From Streptomyces sp. NBC_01498 (GTDB lineage Bacteria; Actinomycetota; Actinomycetes; Streptomycetales; Streptomycetaceae): a stretch of DNA of 64,000 nt. The notes beneath the pieces are model-generated. The model made no database searches and was not told the origin of the DNA. It saw only the letters and a program-made list of their open reading frames with translations. Every line of letters starts with the position of its first letter. Positions within the stretch are counted from its first letter, which is position 1. Below are positions 55,421 to 64,000 of the stretch, one piece after another. The DNA lies in NCBI RefSeq assembly GCF_036327775.1, contig NZ_CP109598.1, positions 5,778,001 through 5,842,000 on the forward strand. Reading direction: 5' to 3'. Made by a program: the position numbers and the translations under genes.

Positions 55421-56704
55421 TCAGACCGCCGCGGGCCGCGCCGGTTCGGCGGGGTCCCCGGCCTCCGCACCCGCCGGTGCGGGTACCGGTGCCGGAATGG
55501 TGGCGGCGAGGAGGTCCGACGCCGGACCGCCCACGGGCGGCGGGGAGACGGCCGCGACGGCGGCGGTCACGACACCCATCGGCTCGTCCGCCCCGGCGGC
55601 CCCGTCCGTCTCGTTGACATTGGTGTGGTCGACGGGCTGGCGGCGCGAGGCGAACCAGATGACCGCCGACAGCGCGACGAGCAGCGCGGCGGTGACCGCG
55701 ATGCCCCACGGGCCCTGACCGGTCAGGAACTCGGCACCCGCCGCGACCAGACCGGCGGCCGGCAGGGTCAGCCCCCAGGCGATGAACATCCGGGTCGCGG
55801 TCGACCAGCGGACCACCCCGCCCTTGCGGCCGAGCCCGGCGCCCATCACGGCTCCGGAGCACGACTGCGTGGTGGAGAGCGAGAAGCCCAGGTGGGACGA
55901 GGCCAGGATGACGGTCGCCGCGCTGGTCTGGGCGGCGAAGCCCTGCTGCGGCCGGAGGTCCGTCAGCCCCTTGCCCATGGTGCGGATGATGCGCCAGCCG
56001 CCGAGGTAGGTGCCGAGGGCGATCGCGACACCGGCGGAGACGATGACCCACATCGGCGGGTTGGAACCGGGCGCGAGAACACCGCCGGTGACCAGGGCCA
56101 GGGTGATGACACCCATCGTCTTCTGCGCGTCGTTGGTGCCGTGCGCGAGGGAGACGAGACCGGCGGACGCGATCTGGCCGGCCCGGTAACCCTTCGCCGT
56201 GTCCTTCTCGTCCGTGCCGCGGCCGATGCGGTACGTCAGCCGGGTGGCGAGCATCGCGGCCAGACCGGCCACCAGCGGGGCGGCGAGCGCCGGGAGCAGG
56301 ACCTTGGTCACCACGACGCCGCCGTCGACACCCGAGGGGCCGACGGACATCAGCGTGGCGCCGATGAGACCGCCGAAGAGAGCGTGGGAGGAGCTGGACG
56401 GCAGTCCGAGCAGCCAGGTGAACAGATTCCACAGGATGGCGCCGACGAGCGCCGCGAAGATCACTTCGGTTCTGATGCCCTGTTCGTTGATGAGCCCGCC
56501 GGAGATGGTCTTGGCGACCTCGACCGACAGGAACGCGCCGACGAGATTGAGCACGGCGGACATCGCCACCGCGGTCTTGGGTTTCAGGGCGCCGGTCGAG
56601 ATGGTCGTCGCCATCGCGTTGGCGGTGTCGTGGAAACCGTTCGTGAAATCGAACACGAGAGCCGTCACGATCACGATCGCGAGTAGCAGCGTGATGTGTT
56701 CCAT
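55421..56704 (-). CDS. pit: Pit-family inorganic phosphate transporter
   Basis: 427 residues with about 10 membrane helices. The two PiT signature repeats are FDFTNGFHDTANAMATTIST near 18 and GLVSLAHGTNDAQKTMGVIT near 182. LGLPSSSSHALFGGLIGA lies near 99 and STTQSCSGAVMGAGLGRKGG near 279. Low-affinity uptake of (metal-)phosphate with H+. The C-terminal 60 residues are Pro/Ala-rich and cytoplasmic. A candidate PHO box lies about 50 bases upstream, suggesting control by PhoP. Confidence 0.93.
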   Translation of the reverse strand: MEHITLLLAIVIVTALVFDFTNGFHDTANAMATTISTGALKPKTAVAMSAVLNLVGAFLSVEVAKTISGGLINEQGIRTEVIFAALVGAILWNLFTWLLGLPSSSSHALFGGLIGATLMSVGPSGVDGGVVVTKVLLPALAAPLVAGLAAMLATRLTYRIGRGTDEKDTAKGYRAGQIASAGLVSLAHGTNDAQKTMGVITLALVTGGVLAPGSNPPMWVIVSAGVAIALGTYLGGWRIIRTMGKGLTDLRPQQGFAAQTSAATVILASSHLGFSLSTTQSCSGAVMGAGLGRKGGVVRWSTATRMFIAWGLTLPAAGLVAAGAEFLTGQGPWGIAVTAALLVALSAVIWFASRRQPVDHTNVNETDGAAGADEPMGVVTAAVAAVSPPPVGGPASDLLAATIPAPVPAPAGAEAGDPAEPARPAAV

Positions 56705-57031
56705 TTACCCAGGCATTCTCTTGACGTCATTGGCCGTTCAGGAACGTAGGGATGTTGAGTGAACGGAAGATGAACTGGGGCGGGCTTTGCGGTGACTCTC
56801 CTCCGAGGGGGATCGTCCCGCCCCCGCGAGGTGTTCGGCACACCGGCTTCGGGAGGCACCGCCGGATTCCGCTCAGCCCGTGCGGCGCCCGGCCTCCGCC
56901 CCGTTCCGCCCCCGCGTCCGGACACCGCACGGTGCCTCCGCCGGGTCGGCCGCCGGCGCGCCCGGCCCTGTGGGATTTCACCCAACCGTGGCCCACCGGA
57001 CGCCCCTTGGGTCACCTGGCAGGATCGCGGC
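56705..57031. other. divergent pit-aldolase intergenic region
   Basis: 327 bases without a gene. It carries the candidate PHO box near pit; the rest is GC-rich. CAGGAT (57020-57025), 6 bases before the aldolase ATG, can be read as a -10 or as a weak ribosome binding site. Confidence 0.5.
56754..56775 (-). promoter_or_regulatory. candidate PHO box upstream of pit
   Basis: Two adjacent 11-base direct repeat units on the minus strand, GTTCATCTTCC and GTTCACTCAAC. They match the Streptomyces PhoP repeat consensus (GTTCACC-type core) and lie about 50 bases upstream of the pit start. Confidence 0.6.
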
Positions 57032-57712
57032 ATGACGGAAACCGGACACGAACCCGACCCCGCGCACCCGCACGCGATCGAACAGGCATGGCGCGACCTC
57101 GTCGCCACCGCCCGCCGCAGCGCCGCCGACGGGCTGGTCGTCGGCACCTCCGGCAATGTCTCCGTACGCGTCGGCGACCTGGTCCTCGTCACCCCGAGCG
57201 GAGTCCCGTACGACCGGCTGACGCCGGAGGACACCGTCGCCGTCGGACTCGACGGCCGACAGGTCCTCGGCCGCCTGAAACCCACCAGCGAACTGCCGAT
57301 GCACCTGGCGCTCTACCGCACCACCGACGCCCGCGCCGTGGTCCACACCCACGCCGTGCACGCCACCGCCGTCTCCACCCTCGTGTCCGAACTCCCGCTG
57401 ATCCACTACATGGCGGCCGACTTCGGCGGACCGGTACGGGTCGCCCCGTACGCGACGTACGGCACCGACGCCCTCGCCGCGCACATGCTGCGCGCCCTGC
57501 GCGACCGCACGGGCTGTCTCCTCCAGAACCACGGCACCGTCACCTACGCCGGGACCCTGGACAAGGCGTACGACCGCACGGCCCAACTGGAGTGGATGTG
57601 CCGCCTCTGGCTCACCGCGGGCTCCGTCCCCGGCCACACCCCCTCCCTGCTCACCCGGCAGCAGGTGCGCGAGGTCGAGGAACGGCTCAAGGGGTACGGC
57701 CAGCAGGGCTGA
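57032..57712 (+). CDS. class II aldolase/adducin-family protein
   Basis: 226 residues, fuculose-phosphate-aldolase-like fold. It has DGLVVGTSGNVSVRVGDLVL near 33 (phosphate-binding TSGN), LKPTSELPMHLALYRTTDAR near 80 (Glu) and AVVHTHAVHATAVS near 100 (the HxH zinc motif). LLQNHGTVTYAG near 155 holds the third zinc His. It catalyses retro-aldol cleavage of a sugar phosphate or a related dehydration; the substrate cannot be fixed. Start may be leaderless or use the AGGAT just upstream. Confidence 0.88.
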   Translation: MTETGHEPDPAHPHAIEQAWRDLVATARRSAADGLVVGTSGNVSVRVGDLVLVTPSGVPYDRLTPEDTVAVGLDGRQVLGRLKPTSELPMHLALYRTTDARAVVHTHAVHATAVSTLVSELPLIHYMAADFGGPVRVAPYATYGTDALAAHMLRALRDRTGCLLQNHGTVTYAGTLDKAYDRTAQLEWMCRLWLTAGSVPGHTPSLLTRQQVREVEERLKGYGQQG

Positions 57713-57829
57713 CCGCGCCCCGGCCCGGCCCCCGTGCCCCCACGGCCCCGGCCGCCCCGCCCTCCGCCGCCGTCACCCCGTACGCCGCCTCCGCTGGCCG
57801 ACCCGGCCGTCCGTACCGACACTGAGGAC

Positions 57830-58957
57830 ATGCGCCCGGCCAGAGCGACGGCAGCAGCCGTCACCACAGTGATCGGTGTCGGAACGGCCGCCGTGGCGGC
57901 CGGCCGGTACGCCAGCGACGCCGCGCTCAAGGCGCCCCCGGGGCGCCCCCTGCCCGGCGACCCCCGGCTCACCGTGCACGGCACCGCCGCCGGGCACATC
58001 ACCCTCACCCGCTGCCTCGCCTCGCTGCGCCCCGGCGTCTACGGGCTGGAGTCCGACAGCGTCCACGCCGTCGTCGGCCCCGTCATCGACGACGTCCCGC
58101 ACTCCGCCGACACCGTCGTCCGCCGGCTGGAGCGCGTCTCCCACGGCGCGCTCGCCCCCGGGAGCCGGGTCCGCCTCACCCCCCGGCTCCACCACGGCGA
58201 CCCGGCCAGTGCCCTCGGCATCGAGTACGACCGGGTGGAGATTCCCGGCGAACTCGGCACGCTGCCCGGCTGGTTCGTCCCCGGCAGCCGGGAGACCTGG
58301 GTGATCACCGCGCACGGCATCGGCAGCACCCCGGAGCACCCCATGAACCTCATGGAGTTCCTGATCGAGCAGCAGCTCCCGATCCTGAACCTGGCCTACC
58401 GGGGCGACCCGGGAGCCCCGCACTCCCGGGACGGCCTCGGACACTTCGGCGACTCCGAGTGGCGCGACCTCGACGCGGCGATCCGCTTCGCCGTCCGGGG
58501 CGGCGCCGAGAACGTCGTCCTGTACGGCTGGTCCGTCGGCGCCACCATGGCCCTGCACACCGCCGCGCGGTCCGGACAGCGCGACCGCGTCCGCGGGCTC
58601 GTGCTGGACAGCCCGGTCCTCGACTGGGAGGCCACCGTGCGCGCCCTGGCCACCGCCCGCCGCACCCCGGGTGCCCTGCTGCCGCTGGCCGTCCGCGCCG
58701 CGCGGGGCCGCACCGGGCTGCGCGGCGGCCGGCTGCCCGTGGTCGCCGACCCGGAACGGCTCCACGTCCCGACCCTGATCCTGCACGGCCCCGACGACGC
58801 CGTCGCCCCCTGGTACCCCTCCCGGGAACTCGCCGCGCGCCGCCCCGAACTCGTCACCCTGCACACCGTCTCGGACGCCCCGCACGCCGCCATGTGGAAC
58901 GCCGACCCCACGAGTTACGAGGAGGCGCTCCGCCGTTTCCTCACCCCCCTCATGTGA
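57830..58957 (+). CDS. alpha/beta-hydrolase, membrane-anchored
   Basis: 375 residues. The N-terminus (RATAAAVTTVIGVGTAAVAA) is a probable membrane anchor. The catalytic domain starts near residue 130. It has the nucleophile elbow YGWSVGATMALH near 235, an Asp in LHGPDDAVAPWY near 320 and the His in SDAPHAAMWN near 350. This resembles the BAAT/FrsA-like esterase group with an ITAHGIGS oxyanion segment near 160. Substrate unknown. It follows the aldolase gene by about 115 bases. Confidence 0.83.
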   Translation: MRPARATAAAVTTVIGVGTAAVAAGRYASDAALKAPPGRPLPGDPRLTVHGTAAGHITLTRCLASLRPGVYGLESDSVHAVVGPVIDDVPHSADTVVRRLERVSHGALAPGSRVRLTPRLHHGDPASALGIEYDRVEIPGELGTLPGWFVPGSRETWVITAHGIGSTPEHPMNLMEFLIEQQLPILNLAYRGDPGAPHSRDGLGHFGDSEWRDLDAAIRFAVRGGAENVVLYGWSVGATMALHTAARSGQRDRVRGLVLDSPVLDWEATVRALATARRTPGALLPLAVRAARGRTGLRGGRLPVVADPERLHVPTLILHGPDDAVAPWYPSRELAARRPELVTLHTVSDAPHAAMWNADPTSYEEALRRFLTPLM

Positions 58958-59137
58958 TACCCCCCTCCCCTTCCGCACCGCCGCCACGGGCGGCCCCCGC
59001 GACGCCCCGGCCGGCCCTCCGGGCCGCCTCCGGCCACCCTCCGCTCCGGTGTCTTCCCGGGCGTGTGACCGGCCGGTGGAGACCCGTCACGGAGGTTCCG
59101 TTTGGGCTTTCGGGCAATCAGCGGGAAGACTGCTCCC

Positions 59138-60565
59138 GTGACGTCCCGAAAGCCTGATGAGCAATTGGCGCGCAACTCCAGACTCCGACTCGTCCGCCCG
59201 CGAGCCCTGACCACGGCCCGACGGGCCGTGACCAGCGGGCGGACACGCCCGGCGCCCCGCCCGCCGGAGGGCACACCGCCCCCCGCCGAGCTGGCCCGCC
59301 AGGCGCGCGCCGTCCTCGCCGACGCCGTACGGATCGCCCGCTGGGCCGCGGCCGAACGCGATCCCGGCGCGGGCCCCCTCGCCCCGGCCGCCCGCGAACG
59401 CGCCGCCCGCGCCCTGGAGCTGACCCCGGACCAGGTCAGCGCGGGCTGGGACCGCGCCAGGCTCGCCGGGCTCGTCGAACTGCACGGCGGCACCGCGCGC
59501 CCCGGCTGGCGCCTGCGCGCCTGGGACCGGGACGACTCCGCCGTGCTGCGCGGCTGGGTCGCCCTCTTCGACGCCTGGTCGCTCGTCCACTCCGCCCCGG
59601 CCGACGTCGCGCCCGCGACCGTCGCCGAGGTCGTGGAGGCCCTCCCCCAGGTGCTCTCTCTCCTTCAGCTGTCGGCCGGCCCCGTACTCGTACCGGCCCT
59701 GCTCGACCTGCTCCAGCAGCGCGTCGCGGAACTGCGCGACGAGCGCTGCGAGGTCCCGTACGACCCCGCCGCCGCGTCCGGCCCCGCCGCCGCCCCGACC
59801 GCGTCCGCGCCGGAACCCGAGCCCGCGCGGGCCGTCGACACCGTCCCGCTGCCGCCGCTCCTCGACTGGGCCCTGGAGGGCCTGGCCGCCGTCGGGGCGC
59901 TCACCCTCGGCGAGGGCCAGGCGACCCTCACCCCGCTCGGCAACTGGGCGGTCTGGGTCAAACTGGAGCAGATCTGCGTCGCCGCCCAGAGCCCCGCGGG
60001 CAACATCGAGCAGTCCGCCGACAACATGCTGCGCGGCTGCGCCGGCCTCACCCCCGGCCCGGCCCGCGCCGAATACCGCGCCTGGCTCGCCGCCCGCACC
60101 GTCGGCAGCGCCGTCGGTGAACTCCTCGCCGTCGCCCGGGGCGAGGACGCCCTCCTGCGCGGGCTCGCCTTCGAGGCGCTGCGCGTCGTCGGCGCCCCCG
60201 CCGAACCCGAGGTGCGCGCCGCCTCCGCCGAAGCCTCCCTGCGTCCCTACGCCCTGCTCTGGCTCGCCGAGTACGAGGGCACGGACCCGGAGGACGCCCC
60301 CGACGTCCTCACCCGCGAGGAGTCGACCTGGCTGTGGGTCGACACCGCCGCGGCCGTCGCCGACCACGGCGACAGCGCCCTGCTGGTCCGCCATCTCGAC
60401 TCGGCCGTCCAGGGCACCGTCCCCGCCCTGCTGGACGAGATCAGGGCCGTCGGCCATCCCCGTACCGTGCAGGTGCTGGTCGCGCTGGCGGCGGCGCATC
60501 CGGACCCGGCACTGGCCAAGGCCGTACGCCGGGCCGCCTTCCAGGTCCACACCGGAGGATCCTGA
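59138..60565 (+). CDS. unrecognised 475-residue protein, homologue of the 6118-7635 product
   Basis: I do not recognise the family. The GTG at 59138 was chosen for GGGAAG 9 bases upstream; an in-frame TTG at 59102 is possible. Basic N-terminus (SRLRLVRPRALTTARRAV), then a winged-helix-like region (RARLAGLVELHGGTARPGWR) and ATLTPLGNWAVWVKLEQI near 255. The helical C-terminus has GELLAVARGEDALLRGLAFE, LLWLAEYEGTDPED and WLWVDTAAAVADHGD, and the protein ends with QVHTGGS. Gene 6118-7635 shows the same motif order, the same HP-T-V spacing near the end and an identical GGS terminus. Cytoplasmic. Confidence 0.78.
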   Translation: MTSRKPDEQLARNSRLRLVRPRALTTARRAVTSGRTRPAPRPPEGTPPPAELARQARAVLADAVRIARWAAAERDPGAGPLAPAARERAARALELTPDQVSAGWDRARLAGLVELHGGTARPGWRLRAWDRDDSAVLRGWVALFDAWSLVHSAPADVAPATVAEVVEALPQVLSLLQLSAGPVLVPALLDLLQQRVAELRDERCEVPYDPAAASGPAAAPTASAPEPEPARAVDTVPLPPLLDWALEGLAAVGALTLGEGQATLTPLGNWAVWVKLEQICVAAQSPAGNIEQSADNMLRGCAGLTPGPARAEYRAWLAARTVGSAVGELLAVARGEDALLRGLAFEALRVVGAPAEPEVRAASAEASLRPYALLWLAEYEGTDPEDAPDVLTREESTWLWVDTAAAVADHGDSALLVRHLDSAVQGTVPALLDEIRAVGHPRTVQVLVALAAAHPDPALAKAVRRAAFQVHTGGS

Positions 60566-60663
60566 CCGGCCGCCCCGGCCCCGGTCACCTCAGCCCCTTG
60601 CCGCCTCGGGCCCCGACCGCCCCGCCCCGGCCGGAAACCCCGCCCCGGCCCCGGACGTCCGCC

Positions 60664-61065
60664 TCAGTCACCGGCGCCCGGCGCGTACGTCCCGAAGCTC
60701 CACACGTTGCCCTCCGCGTCCCGCGCCATGTAGTCCCGGGAGCCGTAGTCCTGGTCCGTGGGCGGCATCAGGATCTCCACCCCCTCCCGCACGGCGCGCG
60801 CGTGGTGCGCGTCCACGTCCTCCACCACCACGTACACGCCGGACGGCCCGCCGCCCGCCATGGCCCGCGCGAACACCCCCTCGTTCTTCCGGGACCCCAG
60901 CATCACCCGGCCGTTCCCGTAGGCCAGTTCGGCGTGGACCACGCTGCCGTCCGGACCCTCGTACACCGCCACCTCCGTGAAGCCGAAGGCGTCCTTCAGC
61001 GTCCTGATCGCCGCCTTCGCGTCCTCGTAGACGAACGTGGGACAGACACTCGGCGCTCCGGCCAT
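60664..61065 (-). CDS. VOC-family (glyoxalase/bleomycin-resistance-fold) protein
   Basis: 133 residues, a single VOC module pair. It has CPTFVYEDAKAAIRTLKDAF near 8, HAELAYGNGRVMLGSRKNE near 45, GVYVVVEDVDAHHARAVREG near 76 and YGSRDYMARDAEGNVWSFGT near 108. The PhnB-like arrangement (swapped N-terminal strand) suggests a metal-binding or ligand-binding protein of unknown substrate. AAGGG lies 9 bases before the ATG. Divergent from the ABC-F gene. Confidence 0.87.
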   Translation of the reverse strand: MAGAPSVCPTFVYEDAKAAIRTLKDAFGFTEVAVYEGPDGSVVHAELAYGNGRVMLGSRKNEGVFARAMAGGGPSGVYVVVEDVDAHHARAVREGVEILMPPTDQDYGSRDYMARDAEGNVWSFGTYAPGAGD

Positions 61066-61189
61066 GTCGATCACCCTTTCCAGGCATTCGGCTGTGATCC
61101 GCGTCTCAGTTGATTCCAGTCTGGCACCGGCCACCGACAACGGCGCTCGTCAGCGCCTGCGCGCGGCCTCCGCACGAACCCCGTGCGGC

Positions 61190-61218
61190 GTCAACCAGTT
61201 GTGCGACCCCGGTAGACT
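61190..61218 (+). promoter_or_regulatory. candidate promoter of the ABC-F gene
   Basis: TAGACT (61213-61218) with a weak GTCAAC -35 (61190-61195), spacing 17. Transcription would start near 61225, at the ATG of the 7-residue leader ORF. Confidence 0.45.
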
Positions 61219-61225
61219 CGGCGCC

Positions 61226-61249
61226 ATGGCATGTCTCCTTGTGCATTAG
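61226..61249 (+). CDS. 7-residue leader ORF upstream of the ABC-F gene
   Basis: ATG through TAG encodes MACLLVH, beginning at the predicted transcription start and ending 60 bases before the ABC-F start codon. Short leaders before ABC-F genes often sense ribosome stalling; the Cys codon could also make it a cysteine-responsive leader. Suggested by position only. Confidence 0.35.
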   Translation: MACLLVH

Positions 61250-61309
61250 CCGGCGTCGAAGAAACCCCTCCGCCCGCCCTTCCGCCGTCCATACCGCCCT
61301 GGAGTTCCC

Positions 61310-62908
<1,599 letters not shown>

Positions 62909-63303
62909 CCCCCTCCCGGCACCTGCCCGGCCGGTGACCGAGCCCGTCCCGAGCCCACCGGGGTGATCCACTCGGGCGTGATCCACTCCGTATGGATCAT
63001 TCGGCCCAGTGGTGATCCATCATCTGAGTGAGTGCGTCTCGTACTTTGGCGTGGCGTGCCGACGATCACCCCGCTGTGCACCGTGTACGGTCGCCCTTTC
63101 CGCACACAGCGTCTGACCTGCTGTTTCTTGTGAGTGTTCGGCGATCGGTGTGTGCGGACGGCTCTGGAAGTGACGATTCCGTTCGTGTTCGAATCCGGAG
63201 TCCCGGCGAAGCTTGTGCCGCGAACCTTGCTGAATGGGTGGCCAGGAGCGCCCCGAGGGGTGATCATGAGAAGTCCAGAGCGCACTTCCATGAGGAGGCA
63301 CGG
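62909..63303. promoter_or_regulatory. GATC-rich regulatory region upstream of gbn
   Basis: 395 bases without a gene. It holds seven GATC sites (62965, 62980, 62995, 63014, 63064, 63143, 63262), the first three exactly 15 bases apart. GTGATCCACTC occurs twice (62963 and 62978). Two sites read GATCAT (62995 and 63262), which fits the GATC(A/T)T preference of the encoded protein. Confidence 0.6.
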
Positions 63304-63522
63304 GTGGCCGAGACTCTGAAGAAGGGCAGCCGGGTAACCGGCCCCGCGCGCGACAAGCTCGCGGCAGACCTGAAGAAGAAGTACGACTCCGGTGCGAGCA
63401 TTCGTGCGCTGGCCGAGGAAACGGGCCGGTCGTACGGGTTCGTCCACCGGATGCTCAGCGAGTCCGGAGTCACGCTGCGGGGACGCGGCGGAGCGACACG
63501 CGGCAAGAAGGCATCGGCCTGA
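63304..63522 (+). CDS. gbn: Gbn-type GATC-binding nucleoid-associated protein
   Basis: 72 residues, basic. The GTG follows GAGGAGG with good spacing. It begins AETLKKGSRVTG, then a helix DKLAADLKKKYDSG, and a helix-turn-helix SIRALAEETGRSYGFVHRML at residues 28-47, ending with a basic tail RGRGGATRGKKASA. It matches the small actinobacterial protein SCO1839/Gbn, reported to bind GATC-containing sites across the chromosome; the downstream enoyl-CoA hydratase gene also fits that locus. The assignment rests on recall of the sequence and on synteny. Confidence 0.85.
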   Translation: MAETLKKGSRVTGPARDKLAADLKKKYDSGASIRALAEETGRSYGFVHRMLSESGVTLRGRGGATRGKKASA

Positions 63523-63559
63523 CCTCCGCGTACCGCTTATCCGGCCACCGGTTCCACCG

Positions 63560-63600
63560 GTGACCACCCGGCCGGTCGTCGCGGTCGACCGGGTGGTTAC
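63560..63600 (+). terminator. terminator hairpin after gbn
   Basis: A 12-bp stem (63560-63571 with 63589-63600) with one G-T pair, 38 bases after the gbn stop. Confidence 0.7.
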
Positions 63601-63601
63601 T

Positions 63602-63634
63602 GTGCAGTCACTTGTCCTGCCGTGCTGACTGCAC
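63602..63634. promoter_or_regulatory. 9-bp perfect inverted repeat upstream of the enoyl-CoA hydratase gene
   Basis: GTGCAGTCA (63602-63610) and TGACTGCAC (63626-63634) are spaced by 15 bases. The repeat lies just before the GGAGG ribosome binding site (63641-63645). Likely an operator; regulator unknown. Confidence 0.5.
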
Positions 63635-63651
63635 CGAACCGGAGGCATCCC

Positions 63652-64000
63652 ATGACGTCGCTCGATCCCGTACTCGACAAGGACGGTGTACGGCTCACCG
63701 TCGAGGACGCGGTTGCCACGGTGACCCTGACGAATCCGGCCAAGCGCAACGCTCAGTCTCCCGCTCTGTGGCGGGCGTTGACGGAAGCCGGACAGTCACT
63801 GCCGGGCAGCGTGCGTGTCGTCGTGCTGCGTGGCGAGGGCACGTCCTTCTCCGCGGGCCTCGACCGGCGCGCGTTCAGCCCCGAGGGCTTCGACGGCGAA
63901 CCGTCGTTCCCGGAACTGGCACGCCACAGCGACCCCGACCTCGACGCGGTCATCGCCGGGTACCAGTCCGCCTTCACCTGGTGGCGCCGCACCGACCTCG
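63652..64000 (+). CDS. enoyl-CoA hydratase/isomerase-family protein, 5' part
   Basis: The first 116 codons are present; the gene runs off the right edge. GGAGG lies 6 bases before the ATG. Crotonase-fold onset TVEDAVATVTLTNPAKRNAQ at residues 15-34, then VRVVVLRGEGTSFSAGLDRR (about 55-74), which contains the oxyanion-hole Ala-Gly-Leu. Crotonases carry their acid/base residues later, beyond the window, so hydratase versus isomerase cannot be decided. In the syntenic context it follows gbn. Confidence 0.9.
   Translation, partial: MTSLDPVLDKDGVRLTVEDAVATVTLTNPAKRNAQSPALWRALTEAGQSLPGSVRVVVLRGEGTSFSAGLDRRAFSPEGFDGEPSFPELARHSDPDLDAVIAGYQSAFTWWRRTDL

Overview
The window is about 72-73% GC by inspection and has strong GC bias at third codon positions, frequent GTG starts, many 4-base ATGA/GTGA gene overlaps, Ser/Thr kinases with beta-propeller ectodomains, ectoine genes and a Gbn-type small nucleoid protein. 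Together these point to a Streptomyces chromosome. Gene content and order (dapD, ectABCD, cobalamin genes, pit, ABC-F, gbn, enoyl-CoA hydratase) resemble the conserved core of the genus, so most of the window is ordinary chromosome with small accessory insertions.

Layout. 1-4 kb: the 3' end of an ECF sigma factor with an overlapping membrane partner, dapD, a lipoprotein and a SMI1/KNR4 protein. 4-9 kb: a secreted EEP nuclease, an unrecognised 505-residue protein (a homologue lies at 59-60.5 kb) and an SDR enzyme. 8.7-13.4 kb: two translationally coupled Ser/Thr kinases, each with a PQQ-type beta-propeller. 13.5-17.1 kb: an RNA module, namely a tRNA-like Y RNA candidate directly upstream of a Ro60/TROVE protein, followed by a 75-residue Tudor-like protein and a double-TerD protein. 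17.3-24.4 kb: an oxidative uronate catabolism cluster with uronate dehydrogenase, 5-dehydro-4-deoxyglucarate dehydratase, ketoglutarate semialdehyde dehydrogenase, an IclR regulator, an MFS exporter-like protein and an unknown TIM-barrel-like protein coupled to the dehydratase. A shared operator-like motif lies before the dehydratase and dehydrogenase genes. 24.5-26.6 kb: a tetracycline-type ribosomal protection protein behind a leader peptide and a long start-sequestering hairpin. 26.7-34.9 kb: a FrnE/DsbA-like protein, a class V aminotransferase-fold protein, the ectABCD operon, a second class V protein and an amidohydrolase.

35.4-54.9 kb is one large minus-strand cobalamin locus headed by a B12 riboswitch: cobD-cobQ-cobN-chlID-cobO-cobB-cobI, then a ZIP transporter on the opposite strand, then cobM-cobL-cbiG/cobJ-cobH-cbiX-cobC. 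Nearly all junctions overlap by 1-4 bases. It encodes most corrin-ring and side-chain steps, but no cobG, cobK or cobF and no nucleotide-loop genes are seen here. 55-64 kb: a Pit phosphate transporter with a candidate PHO box, a class II aldolase, an alpha/beta hydrolase, the second unrecognised protein, a VOC protein, an ABC-F protein behind a tiny leader ORF, gbn, and the 5' part of an enoyl-CoA hydratase gene.

The least explained parts are the permuted tRNA mimic next to the Ro60 gene, the attenuator before the ribosomal protection gene, the GATC-rich region before gbn, and the CxCxxC protein in the uronate cluster. No CRISPR array, prophage, intact insertion sequence, rRNA or conventional tRNA gene was recognised.
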